DNA of 64,000 nt from Polaribacter glomeratus. GTDB taxonomy: Bacteria > Bacteroidota > Bacteroidia > Flavobacteriales > Flavobacteriaceae. Below, piece after piece: positions 1 to 7,882 of the stretch (position 1 is the stretch's first letter; each line of letters opens with the position of its first letter). The position numbers and the translations under genes are program-made. Where the stretch lies: assembly GCF_002954665.1 (NCBI RefSeq), contig NZ_MSCM01000002.1:170173-234172 (forward strand). The letters run 5' to 3'. A model generated the notes under the pieces. The model searched no databases and was not told the origin of the DNA. It saw only the letters and a list, made by a program, of their open reading frames with translations.

Positions 1-814
1 GTTTTTGTAGAACACGTGAATTTTTTATATCTGTAAAAATACCTTCTAGTTGATCTAAAAATGTAGATGTTTCAATTCTCTGTCTAATAGGAACAGAAAA
101 TGCTAATAAAATACCAGCAACTGTTGGATGAACTCCAGATTTTAAGAAAAGAAGCCAAACGATAATTCCTACAAAAAATAAGATAAATTTTGAGTAATAG
201 CCTTTAAATGATAAAAAATATAAAACAGCTAATAAACCTAAACCAATGAACAGTAGGGTTGTTTTAATTGTACCACTATAAAAAACAGCAATTACTAAAA
301 CGGCTTCTATATCATCTACAATTGCAAAAGCGATTAAAAAAATTTTAAGACTTAGAGGAACTCGTTTTCCCAACGCATTTAAAACCGCTAAAGAAAAAGC
401 AATATCTGTTGCCATAGGAATTCCCCAACCTTTAAATGTATCCGGGTTTTGATTTAAAAACATAAACATGGCTACAGGAACAATTACCCCACCAAGTGCA
501 CCAAATAAAGGAAACGCAATTTTTTTAATTGAATTTAGTTCGCCAATTAATACTTCTCTTTTTATCTCTAAACCGATTAAAAAGAAAAAAATAGCCATTA
601 AACCATCGTTAATCCAAAGTATTAAAGGTTTTTTAAGTTCAAAATTTTCACTAGAAATTCCAATTTTATAATCCCAAAGAGAAGTATAACTATCTGCAAA
701 ACTAGAATTTGCCCACACTAATGCCGTTATTGTGCTTAATAATAATAAAATCCCACTAAATCCTTCAATTTTGATAAATTTTTGAAAAGGGGTAAGGAAT
801 ATTTTTTGAATCAT
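1..814 (-). CDS. nhaA: Na+/H+ antiporter NhaA (C-terminal part beyond the window)
   Basis: Inner-membrane antiporter that exports Na+ in exchange for protons for pH and salt homeostasis. Reading back from an ATG at 814 gives an open frame of 271 codons that runs off the left edge. The NhaA signature is clear: ATDIAFSLAVL at about residues 136-145, then the paired ion-binding aspartates in AIVDDIEAV (D167, D168). The N-terminus (MIQKIFLTPF) precedes the first helix, and the helix content fits about two thirds of a usual 390-440 aa NhaA. A Bacteroidota -7-like TATATTTG lies on the minus strand at 841-848, about 27 bp upstream of the ATG. A marine, Na+-rich habitat fits the gene. Confidence 0.95.
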   Translation of the reverse strand, partial: MIQKIFLTPFQKFIKIEGFSGILLLLSTITALVWANSSFADSYTSLWDYKIGISSENFELKKPLILWINDGLMAIFFFLIGLEIKREVLIGELNSIKKIAFPLFGALGGVIVPVAMFMFLNQNPDTFKGWGIPMATDIAFSLAVLNALGKRVPLSLKIFLIAFAIVDDIEAVLVIAVFYSGTIKTTLLFIGLGLLAVLYFLSFKGYYSKFILFFVGIIVWLLFLKSGVHPTVAGILLAFSVPIRQRIETSTFLDQLEGIFTDIKNSRVLQK

Positions 815-1012
815 AATTTCTCTGATAAAGCGTTAACTATCAAATATAATAATTACGGATTAATAAATTTAAAAATAAAAATACATTAAGAAATATATAA
901 CACTTTTGCCTAAGTGTAATTTACATTAACTTCCTTAAACAGTAAGACAAGCCATTAAAGTTGTTGCCTAGTTTTTCAAACTTCATTTGGCTAGAAAAAC
1001 TAAAAAAATATT

Positions 1013-1390
1013 TTAGGTTGCTGTAAGTAATGCGCTATAATTTTTTCTATAATGATGCAAAAAGACGATATTTAAAATCAATAATATTAAAGCTCCATAA
1101 ATTTTTGCTGGATCAAGAAACAAATGAAATAATACCGCATTTATAGAAACACTCATTAAAATTAATGCCATTATTGCACCAAATTTGTTAAAAATAAACG
1201 CTAAACCTGCGGTGATCTCTACAACACCAACTAATTGCATTGCGTATGTAGATAAAAGATTTTGAAAATATACGTTTGCTTCTTGAGCCATCTCAGGAAA
1301 CGGAATATAATTAAAGAAATGATCTAGTCCAAAAAAGAGTAGAAAAATGCCAAAAAATACACGAAGAAATATAAATAGTTTAGAGTTCAT
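1013..1390 (-). CDS. DoxX family membrane protein
   Basis: 125 aa protein with four predicted membrane segments in the DoxX/SURF4-like arrangement: residues about 5-25, 45-70, 73-92 and 97-113. The N-terminal pattern FLRVFFGIFLLFFGLDHF is typical of DoxX proteins, whose precise role is mostly unknown and which are often linked to redox or thiol stress. It stands alone, 198 bp from nhaA, and is followed by a decayed gene (1460-1931). The family assignment is good; no specific substrate or partner can be read from the sequence. Confidence 0.8.
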   Translation of the reverse strand: MNSKLFIFLRVFFGIFLLFFGLDHFFNYIPFPEMAQEANVYFQNLLSTYAMQLVGVVEITAGLAFIFNKFGAIMALILMSVSINAVLFHLFLDPAKIYGALILLILNIVFLHHYRKNYSALLTAT

Positions 1391-1459
1391 TTAAGTTTTG
1401 TTTTAAAATGTAAGAATGTAATGTTTTATTTTAATCTTTGTTTTAATAAAGTATAACTT

Positions 1460-1931
1460 TTATTTTATTGAAGAATATCCTAAACCTAATACGGCTTTTA
1501 GTGCTATATTATGGTCATTTTCAATTCCGCCACCTACAGAAACACCAATACTACCTAAAAGTTGCCCGTCTTTATAAATAGGAATACTAACACTTAATAA
1601 TAAAAGTTCAGGAAGTGTCTTTAAGTTTTCTGCATCAATTCAAAACTAGCAGTTTTAGTAAATAAAGAGGTATCTACTTTTCTACGATAAGCCCCTGTAT
1701 TGTGCGGTCCTAGGTGATCAACCTTTATTAATAAAAGTATTATTCCAGAAGAATTTAGCACAGCAACCGACACGTTTTTTTCTGTTTTTTGAGCTTCTAA
1801 AGCTGCTTTATTTGCTAAACTTAAAGCTCCTTTCTGATTTAAGCTTTACGATTTAGTTACATCCTGTGCAGATAAAGTAACTGCAATCATCAGCGAAAAT
1901 AGTAACGTTAAAAATAATTAGATGTTTTCAT
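1460..1931 (-). pseudogene. Decayed GlcG/HbpS-type (DUF336) secreted protein
   Basis: The minus strand encodes recognisable pieces of a GlcG/HbpS heme-binding-like protein broken by at least three lesions. After MKTSN at 1931 a one-base loss shifts the frame of the signal peptide (LFLTLLFSLMIAVTLSAQD in the next frame). An in-frame TAA follows VTKS. The body then reads LSLANKAALEAQKTEKNVSVAV and on through the typical middle to a second frameshift near 1640, after which the C-terminal core continues: ELLLLSVSIPIYKDG, then GSIGVSVGGG, then a normal stop. The domain order (signal peptide, A-x-K-A helix, GSIGVSG-like turn) is that of the family. No intact product is possible; restored, the gene would encode about 155 aa. 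Confidence 0.8.
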
Positions 1932-1998
1932 TTGTCTGCTAATTTTTATGGATGATTTTTATTTTGAAATATAAACTTGCATATTTCTTACGTATTTG

Positions 1999-3165
1999 TT
2001 AAGAATAATTCTTTTTATTGTAGATAAGTTGAATGCCAATAATTAGAATTGAAAAGAAAATCCCTAAAGAAGCAACACCAGTCCACTTAAAATGTTGCCA
2101 CATAATTGCTCCTAAACTTGTTCCTAAAGCACCACCAATAAAAAAACCAACCATATAAATGGTATTTACTCTATTTCTAGCATCTTCGTTTTTAGAAAAA
2201 ATGATGTTTTGATTGGTGATGTGCAATGCCTGTAAGCCTAAATCGACCAAAATTACACCAATGGCAATACCTACTAAAGAGTTTGCTGAAACAAGAAATA
2301 CAACCCAAGAAACTAATAACAAAAAAGCAGAAATAAGAATAATTTTATTCTTATTCACTTTATTATTTAGCTTGCCAACAACGGTTGCACCAAAAGCACC
2401 AATAATTCCGAATAATCCAAAAGCGCCAGTAACACTGCTTCCGTAGTTAAAATTTTCTTCCATTAAAAAAACCAAAGTAGTCCAAAATGCACACAAACCG
2501 GCAAAAGCTAAAGCACTCTTTATCGTTGCCAATCTCAATGAGGGTTCTTTTTTAAAGTAATACCATAAAGAGCGCATTAAACTGCTATAACTTCCTTTAT
2601 AATTTGGTGTTAGCTTGGGTAATTTAAACATTAACACTACAAATAAAAGAAGCATTAAGGCGGTTGCTGCAAAATACATGGTTCGCCAACCGTAAATTTC
2701 TCCAACAAAACCACTTATAATTCTGCTTCCCAAAATACCAATTAACAAACCACTCATAACGATACCAATAGACCTACCTCTGTTTTCGGAATTACTTAAT
2801 TGCGCAGCCATTGGCACAAATAATTGCGGAATTGAAGAACTAAAACCAACAAAAAAGCTACTAACAATTAGTAATAGCAAGGAATTTGAGAATGCCGTTG
2901 CTAGTAAAGCGATGATCATTAAACCAAAATCGTATTGTAAAATAGTGTGATTCGAGATTTTATCACCCAAAGGGATAATAAATAATAAACCGAACGCATA
3001 TCCCAATTGTGTAAAAAGGGCCACATTACTCACAGCCGATTCAGAAACGTTAAACTCTACCGAAATAAGGTGTAAAAGTGGCTGACTGTAATATAAATTT
3101 GCCACAACCAAGCCAGCAGTAATACTCATTAAATACAATAGCGAATTAGATAGTGTTGGTTTCAT
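1999..3165 (-). CDS. MFS transporter (DHA1-like exporter)
   Basis: 388 aa major facilitator protein with about 12 hydrophobic segments and a short central loop near residues 190-205 (KLPKLTPNYKGSYSS). The segment NRGRSIGIVMSGLLIGILGSR resembles the motif region of proton-driven drug or metabolite exporters of the AraJ/YnfM type. It starts 2 bp after the uraH stop codon, so the two genes are almost certainly one transcript. That pairing hints at a link with purine breakdown products, but the substrate cannot be read from the sequence. Confidence 0.85.
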   Translation of the reverse strand: MKPTLSNSLLYLMSITAGLVVANLYYSQPLLHLISVEFNVSESAVSNVALFTQLGYAFGLLFIIPLGDKISNHTILQYDFGLMIIALLATAFSNSLLLLIVSSFFVGFSSSIPQLFVPMAAQLSNSENRGRSIGIVMSGLLIGILGSRIISGFVGEIYGWRTMYFAATALMLLLFVVLMFKLPKLTPNYKGSYSSLMRSLWYYFKKEPSLRLATIKSALAFAGLCAFWTTLVFLMEENFNYGSSVTGAFGLFGIIGAFGATVVGKLNNKVNKNKIILISAFLLLVSWVVFLVSANSLVGIAIGVILVDLGLQALHITNQNIIFSKNEDARNRVNTIYMVGFFIGGALGTSLGAIMWQHFKWTGVASLGIFFSILIIGIQLIYNKKNYS

Positions 3166-3167
3166 GT

Positions 3168-3575
3168 TTAACTTCCTCTATATGTTGAATATCCAAAAGC
3201 AGACAGCGTAATGGGAACATGAAAATGATTTTTACCTTCTAATTTAAAAACTACTTCTATAAAAGGGTAGAAAGTTTCTACCTTCTTACTTTTAAAATAA
3301 TCTTCAGTATAACACGTAAAACGATAAATTCCATCATTTTTATTTTCTGATGAAAGAAAATCGCCTATTCTGCCGTCTTTATTTGTTCTTTTTTCTGAAA
3401 CAAAGTGCCAAATATTCTTTTTAGAATCTAATTTTTCTAATTTAATTTTCACATTTGTAGCAGGTAATCCTTCGGATACATCTAAAATATGTGTTGATAA
3501 TTGATACTCTTTTTGTTGAGAAACCCCCTTACTTGCAATAAATACGAGCAGCATCGTAACTATTATTTTTTTCAT
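3168..3575 (-). CDS. uraH: Hydroxyisourate hydrolase, exported (transthyretin-like)
   Basis: Hydrolyses 5-hydroxyisourate, the second step of urate breakdown. The 135 aa protein starts with a signal peptide (MKKIIVTMLLVFIASKGVSQ), so it should act in the periplasm, as the E. coli homologue does. Family markers are all present: STHILDVSEGLPA near residues 27-39, TNKDGR, FYPFIEVVF, HFHVPITLS, and the diagnostic C-terminal FGYSTYRGS. It leads a two-gene operon with the MFS exporter. A TAnnTTTG promoter and a CRP/FNR-like palindrome lie upstream (3605-3649), and the regulator gene is the next one upstream. No urate oxidase or OHCU decarboxylase gene is in the window. Confidence 0.92.
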   Translation of the reverse strand: MKKIIVTMLLVFIASKGVSQQKEYQLSTHILDVSEGLPATNVKIKLEKLDSKKNIWHFVSEKRTNKDGRIGDFLSSENKNDGIYRFTCYTEDYFKSKKVETFYPFIEVVFKLEGKNHFHVPITLSAFGYSTYRGS

Positions 3576-3604
3576 CTATTTTATATGACTGTTTATATTG
3601 AGGA

Positions 3605-3649
3605 CAAAATTAATGAGGAAAAGGAAACTAAATGTTGATCTATGTCAAC
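3605..3649 (-). promoter_or_regulatory. uraH promoter with CRP/FNR-type palindrome
   Basis: On the minus strand TAATTTTG (3605-3612) matches the Bacteroidota -7 box TAnnTTTG, which puts the transcription start near 3601. The palindrome GTTGATCTATGTCAAC (3634-3649; 5-bp arms, 6-bp spacer) is centred at 3641.5, about 41 bp upstream of that start. That is the position from which CRP/FNR-family proteins activate class II promoters. The neighbouring Crp/Fnr gene is the obvious candidate regulator. The boxes are seen; the regulation is inferred. Confidence 0.55.
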
Positions 3650-3654
3650 GTTTT

Positions 3655-4224
3655 TTATAACATCTTTTTTACACGACTTAAAGTAGAAGGCGAAATACCC
3701 AAATAAGAGGCAGCCATTTTATTAGAAACTCTTAAGAGTAAGTTTGGTTGATTTTTAATAAGCCACTGTACTTTTTCTAAAGCATCAAACCCTTGAAAAC
3801 CATAAATTCTTTTTTGCGCAGTTATAAAACCTAATTCTAAAATTTCTCTGTAAATGTTATTAAATTCTGGGTATCTATCCACTAATTTATAAAAGTCATC
3901 TCTTGATATTACTAATAATTCTGAGGCTTCTATAGTTTGTAAATATTCGCAAGCAGGTTTTTGATCTATAAAACTAGGCAGCGCGGTACAAAACATACTT
4001 TCGAAAGCAAAATACCGAGAAGTTTCTATACCCTCTTTGTTAATTGTGTACAAGCGAATACATCCTTTATTAATAAAAAAATATTGATAGCAAACATCAT
4101 AGTAATTTATTAAAACTTGATTTCGGCTTGTCTTTTGAGAAACGAAATAATTACAAATTACCTCTATATCTTTTTGTGATAAATCTGTTCTTTTAGAAAT
4201 GTAATTTTTTAATAGCTGAAGCAT
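3655..4224 (-). CDS. Crp/Fnr family transcriptional regulator
   Basis: 189 aa protein with an N-terminal cyclic-nucleotide-binding-like beta barrel (about residues 20-115, including INKGCIRLYTINKEGIE) and a short C-terminal helix-turn-helix (NKMAASYLGISPSTLSRVKK, about 168-187), the usual layout of Bacteroidota Crp-like regulators. No FNR-type cysteine cluster is visible, so oxygen sensing by an Fe-S centre is unlikely. It lies directly upstream of uraH on the same strand, with a CRP-like palindrome in the gap, and probably controls the uraH-MFS operon. The ligand is unknown. Confidence 0.85.
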   Translation of the reverse strand: MLQLLKNYISKRTDLSQKDIEVICNYFVSQKTSRNQVLINYYDVCYQYFFINKGCIRLYTINKEGIETSRYFAFESMFCTALPSFIDQKPACEYLQTIEASELLVISRDDFYKLVDRYPEFNNIYREILELGFITAQKRIYGFQGFDALEKVQWLIKNQPNLLLRVSNKMAASYLGISPSTLSRVKKML

Positions 4225-4406
4225 CTTAAAGGATAAATAAAACTAAGATAATTAGAATATGAGATTAATTAGATGTCTTTAAGAAGCTTAAAAAGTAAAA
4301 TTACCTTCAAAAAGCACAACTTAGCCGCGAGGTAAAAAAATTATGCAATAACTCAAAAAACTTAATTAGATAAAATAACACAGACAAATTAAACGTTAAA
4401 AATGAA

Positions 4407-4444
4407 AAAAGCAACTGATAATCAATTGATTAAAAGTTGCTTTT
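4407..4444 (-). terminator. Displaced tRNA-Gln terminator on the left chromosomal side
   Basis: Arms AAAAGCAACT (4407-4416) and AGTTGCTTTT (4435-4444) pair perfectly, with the inner palindrome TAATCAATTGATTA between them. Read on the minus strand a T run follows. The hairpin touches the left 17-bp tRNA repeat (4445), so before the element inserted it would have stood directly behind tRNA-Gln. The rest of the gap (4225-4402) is AT-rich and shows no gene. Confidence 0.6.
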
Positions 4445-4461
4445 GTTGGCCTACAAGGACT
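4445..4461 (+). repeat. attL: 17-bp tRNA-Gln core remnant
   Basis: GTTGGCCTACAAGGACT is identical to 20486-20502, which covers the 3' end and part of the T arm of tRNA-Gln. Here it is followed by unrelated sequence, so it is not a functional tRNA. It marks the left recombination junction of the element. Confidence 0.85.
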
Positions 4462-4573
4462 AATTTAAACATTTTTGTACTTTTCTAAATTATCTATTTT
4501 TCCCAATAAATAAAGGGATTAAACAGGTTTTTAGAAAAGTAAGAAAAGGTAAAACAAAGAGAAAATGGTAAAA

Positions 4574-4601
4574 TACCGACACAAATACCGACACAAAAAA
4601 A
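4574..4601 (+). repeat. 28-bp terminal direct repeat, left copy (two TACCGACACAAA units)
   Basis: Two tandem TACCGACACAAA units followed by extra A residues. The same 28 bases recur at 20409-20436 in the same orientation just inside the right end. The left copy is 112 bp inside the left core and 38 bp upstream of the integrase ATG. The placement suits arm-type binding sites for the integrase, possibly also controlling int. The repeat is seen; the function is inferred. Confidence 0.7.
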
Positions 4602-4639
4602 TATTTAACTATATTTGAAATGGTTAAAAATTATTTAAA

Positions 4640-5938
4640 ATGGCTTCGGTTAAATTTCTTCTTCGAAATAAGAAAGCAACAAAATTTGTTACTATTTATT
4701 ATGGCATAAATCTATCTGCAAATAGCAGGATAATAGGTGCTACAAAATTTAAAATAAATCCTGCATATTGGAATGATGCGAAACAAGAAGTTAGAAACAT
4801 GACTGATGTTTCTGAAATTAAAGACAACATCAATAGTAAGCTATCAGATTTTAAAAGATTTGTTTTAATAAAAATATCGGATTATGACTTTTACGACACA
4901 GATGAAATAAAAAAAGAACTCAAAAAAGATATCGACATCTATTTTGGAAAAAATCTTAAAGAAGAAAAACTAACATTTTACACTTTTTCAAAACAATTTA
5001 TTGAGCAATCAAAAAATAGAATTATTGACAGCAATGGAAGAACACTTTCTAACAGAACGATCAAGGAATATGAAAGAACTTTAGAACTTCTAAAAGATTT
5101 TGAAAAAGAATACAAGTACACAATAAGCTTTGAATCAATAAATATGGATTTCTATAGCTTATATATAGACTATCTAGAAAACCTAGATTTCTCTTTAAAT
5201 ACTATTGGAAAATTCATAAAGCAGCTTAAAGTTTTTATGAACGCAGCAACAGAAGAAAACCTAAACACTAATTTAAGTTTTCAAAGTAAACGTTTTATAA
5301 AACCAAGTGCAACATCTACCCAAATCTACTTAAATGAAATTGAGCTAAAGAAAATTATTGATATAGATTATAGTGATAATAAAATACTAGACAACGCAAG
5401 AAATCTTTTTATCATTGGAGCATATACTGGTTTAAGAGTTTCAGATTTTAATGGATTAACAAAAAAGAGCATTCACGAAAGTAATGGTAAACGTTTTTTT
5501 AGAGTAATTGTAAAAAAAACAGGAAAATACCTTCCGATACCAATACATCCAGAAGTAGAAAAAATATTAGAAAAGAATGATGGAAATCCTCCTAAAAGAA
5601 TGCCCGAACAACATATAAATGTCGCTTTAAAAAAGATTGGTGCTAAAGCAGAATTAAACGGAGAGATTATCTTTAAAAAAATTAAAGGAGGAAAAGAAAT
5701 AAATGTAACAAAGAAAAAATATGAAATGATCTCAAATCATAGTTCAAGAAGATCATTTTGTACGAATGCTTATTTTGCAGAAATGCCAATTCTAGACATT
5801 ATGGCAATTAGCGGTCATACTTCTGAAAAAGTTTTTCTAAATTATATTAAAATAACAGACGATGAACGTGCGTTAAAAATTTCTGAGAGCTCCTTTTTTA
5901 AAAACAAAATTATTTCAGATGGAAGTGAAAAAATTTAA
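4640..5938 (+). CDS. int: Tyrosine recombinase/integrase of the element
   Basis: 432 aa site-specific recombinase expected to integrate and excise the element at tRNA-Gln. It has an N-terminal arm-binding region (about 1-100), a SAM-like core-binding domain (about 110-220) and a C-terminal catalytic domain. Catalytic residues visible: Arg in GAYTGLRVSDF (about 264), His and Arg in NHSSRRSF (about 367 and 370), His in ISGHTSEK (about 392) and the Tyr nucleophile in FLNYI (about 400). The length and layout match Bacteroidota integrases of genomic islands. It is the outermost gene at the left end, reads inward, and overlaps the next gene by 20 bp. Confidence 0.93.
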   Translation: MASVKFLLRNKKATKFVTIYYGINLSANSRIIGATKFKINPAYWNDAKQEVRNMTDVSEIKDNINSKLSDFKRFVLIKISDYDFYDTDEIKKELKKDIDIYFGKNLKEEKLTFYTFSKQFIEQSKNRIIDSNGRTLSNRTIKEYERTLELLKDFEKEYKYTISFESINMDFYSLYIDYLENLDFSLNTIGKFIKQLKVFMNAATEENLNTNLSFQSKRFIKPSATSTQIYLNEIELKKIIDIDYSDNKILDNARNLFIIGAYTGLRVSDFNGLTKKSIHESNGKRFFRVIVKKTGKYLPIPIHPEVEKILEKNDGNPPKRMPEQHINVALKKIGAKAELNGEIIFKKIKGGKEINVTKKKYEMISNHSSRRSFCTNAYFAEMPILDIMAISGHTSEKVFLNYIKITDDERALKISESSFFKNKIISDGSEKI

Positions 5939-6962
5939 TTACAGTAAACTAAAATACTTTGGAATAATTGATTTTAACCTTTTTGAAAATTTAAGTATTT
6001 TTAAAAAAAAACAACTTCTAATTGATTACAAACTATTTTTCATTAGCAATAAAAATTATTCGAAAAATAAAAACTCTTTTTACCTTGAAAATGTAGCTTC
6101 ATTTAATATAATAATTTTGCATCAAGCAATAACTTACCAAATTAATTACGACATAGTAGATGAATACATAAATTATTTTACAATGTCTTTTAATGAACTA
6201 TTAAACGGTTATTATGAAGGCGATATTTTACTAAGTAATAAAATAGATTTGGAAAAACTTTTAACAATAAAACAAAAAAATAAATACTTAAAAAAGGTTT
6301 ACCAAAACTCAATAAAATTTATAAAAAATAAAGAAGAACTTGATTTTATAAAAATCCCAAATGACACTGATGCTTTTATAAAAATTAAGGATTTCACTAT
6401 TGAAAACAACCCTAATGATTTACTTAATTACTTACTTGGTGTGTATTTTCCAGAAAACGGTAGCGTAATTTTTGATTATTGTGCTAAATTATGGACTATT
6501 AGAAAACTTCTATTCTTTTGCACAGAAAACATAGAGTCCTTAGCTATTTCAGACGTTAATCCGCAAAAGAAAACAAAAAAAAAAGACAATAGAATTATTG
6601 ATTCAGGTTTTGAGGATAAGTTTGAAAAAATGTCGAACTACCCCCTAGTCTTTATTAACCTTAAAACTGAACTTATTTTCAAAGCCTTTCTTAAGACATT
6701 AGGAGCAATTGATGAAAATAACAACCCTGTAAATGGGGTCTTTCAACCCGCTAGCCATGCTTTTTACGATAGCGCCAAGTTACTAGAATATGATGAAATT
6801 GTAATTTCACAAAAAATATTTCAAGTGGGTAAAAATAAATTTAAATTTATTGAAATGCTTATTAAAGAATATGGTCTTTCTAAAACTACAACAAAGCTAT
6901 CAAATGGAAAAAACTATCAGAATAATGCACTAAAATTTATAACAAAGTCATTACAGAATTAA
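5919..6962 (+). CDS. Hypothetical protein downstream of integrase
   Basis: 347 aa protein, very rich in Lys, Asn, Ile and Phe. I do not recognise a family. There is no signal peptide and no clear membrane helix. A lysine-rich linker (NPQKKTKKKDNR, about residue 217) separates an N-terminal region from a better-structured C-terminal part containing LIFKAFLKTLGAI and GVFQPASHAFYDSAKLL. Its start overlaps the integrase by 20 bp, so it is probably translationally coupled and belongs to the integration module. A GTG two codons in is an alternative start. A role in excision or regulation is possible, but only by position. Confidence 0.7.
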   Translation: MEVKKFNYSKLKYFGIIDFNLFENLSIFKKKQLLIDYKLFFISNKNYSKNKNSFYLENVASFNIIILHQAITYQINYDIVDEYINYFTMSFNELLNGYYEGDILLSNKIDLEKLLTIKQKNKYLKKVYQNSIKFIKNKEELDFIKIPNDTDAFIKIKDFTIENNPNDLLNYLLGVYFPENGSVIFDYCAKLWTIRKLLFFCTENIESLAISDVNPQKKTKKKDNRIIDSGFEDKFEKMSNYPLVFINLKTELIFKAFLKTLGAIDENNNPVNGVFQPASHAFYDSAKLLEYDEIVISQKIFQVGKNKFKFIEMLIKEYGLSKTTTKLSNGKNYQNNALKFITKSLQN

Positions 6963-7055
6963 AAAGAACAAAGCCAGAACAACAAAGAATTTCTAAGGAA
7001 TAACATTACTTTCTTTAAATGTGATTTTTGCCCATAATTATAAAACAATATAATC

Positions 7056-7349
7056 ATGGTAAATCAAAAAATTACACAAGTACATCACACTAGCGAAGAA
7101 GATCTGGCTTTAAGTGTTTCAAAAGCCGTAGCAATCGTATTCAATGCTTTTGCAGAAAAATTTCAACCTCAAAAACCAACGGAATGGATTACAAGAAATC
7201 AAGTTGGTGAAATCCTCTCTATTTCTTTAGTCACAGTTGACGACTGGACTAAAAGAAATATTTTAACCGCCTATCGAATTGGAAACAAGAAAAGATTTAA
7301 ACTCTATGAAGTAGAAAGTTCATTAACTAAAATAAATAAATCTTCTTAA
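7056..7349 (+). CDS. Excisionase-like helix-turn-helix protein
   Basis: 97 aa protein whose C-terminal half (about residues 43-92) reads WITRNQVGEILSISLVTVDDW followed by TAYRIGNKKRFKL, the pattern of MerR/excisionase-type HTH_17 domains that recognise DNA through a winged helix. Proteins of this size and placement are common in Bacteroidota integrative elements, where they act as directionality factors or regulators of the replication genes. It is followed after 2 bp by the ribbon-helix-helix gene and so is probably in one operon with it. Which role applies here cannot be told. Confidence 0.75.
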   Translation: MVNQKITQVHHTSEEDLALSVSKAVAIVFNAFAEKFQPQKPTEWITRNQVGEILSISLVTVDDWTKRNILTAYRIGNKKRFKLYEVESSLTKINKSS

Positions 7350-7351
7350 TT

Positions 7352-7882
7352 ATGAAAAGTCAAATATTAAATATTAGAATTTCAGATAGTTTAAAAAAAG
7401 ATTTAGATACGTTAAGCGAAATGAATGGTGAATCTATATCAGATATAACCAGAAAAGCACTTCAAGGATTTGTAAGTAATCAGTTAAGTAGTAAATCTGC
7501 TATAATAAATGATCTTGAGCAAGATTTAGATTCTGAAGATAAGACTTGGTTCAGTCTTTCTAAAACAATTTCCACCATTCATAATAATGGGCGGTGGTTA
7601 AGTGAATCAGAAACTATTGAGATTTATAATGAGATTTTAGAGTTGATGGACGATGCAAGATCTGACAACGATACAAAAGAGGCCTATTTAAATTCTTTTA
7701 AAAAATCTAAAAGGGAATTAAATAAGTTAGGCTTGGCAATGTGTCTTTATTTAGAGGATCTTATAAATCCACAAGATGGTTTTAATAATTTTAGCTATAA
7801 AAGTTTTTCAGCTTTTTTAAAACACTTAATGTGCGAAATCTTAGAAGGGATTATTATTTTAAAGGTTCCAAATAATGGTTAG
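7352..7882 (+). CDS. Ribbon-helix-helix N-terminal domain protein
   Basis: 176 aa. The first 45 residues look like a CopG/Arc-type ribbon-helix-helix: a beta strand (QILNIRISDSLKKDL), a helix (TLSEMNG), then SISDITRKALQGFV. The remaining helical part (about 60-176) is acidic and not recognised. It lies between the HTH gene (2 bp gap) and the DUF3987 gene (8 bp overlap), so it is part of the replication/control module. It could be an autoregulator, or a partition-like or accessory factor for the DUF3987 protein. Confidence 0.65.
   Translation: MKSQILNIRISDSLKKDLDTLSEMNGESISDITRKALQGFVSNQLSSKSAIINDLEQDLDSEDKTWFSLSKTISTIHNNGRWLSESETIEIYNEILELMDDARSDNDTKEAYLNSFKKSKRELNKLGLAMCLYLEDLINPQDGFNNFSYKSFSAFLKHLMCEILEGIIILKVPNNG

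Noticed and set aside
961..1002. Hairpin TAGTTTTTC/GAAAAACTA as terminator of the DoxX gene.
   Set aside because: The stem has 9 bp but no T run on either strand, so it is weak evidence for a terminator.
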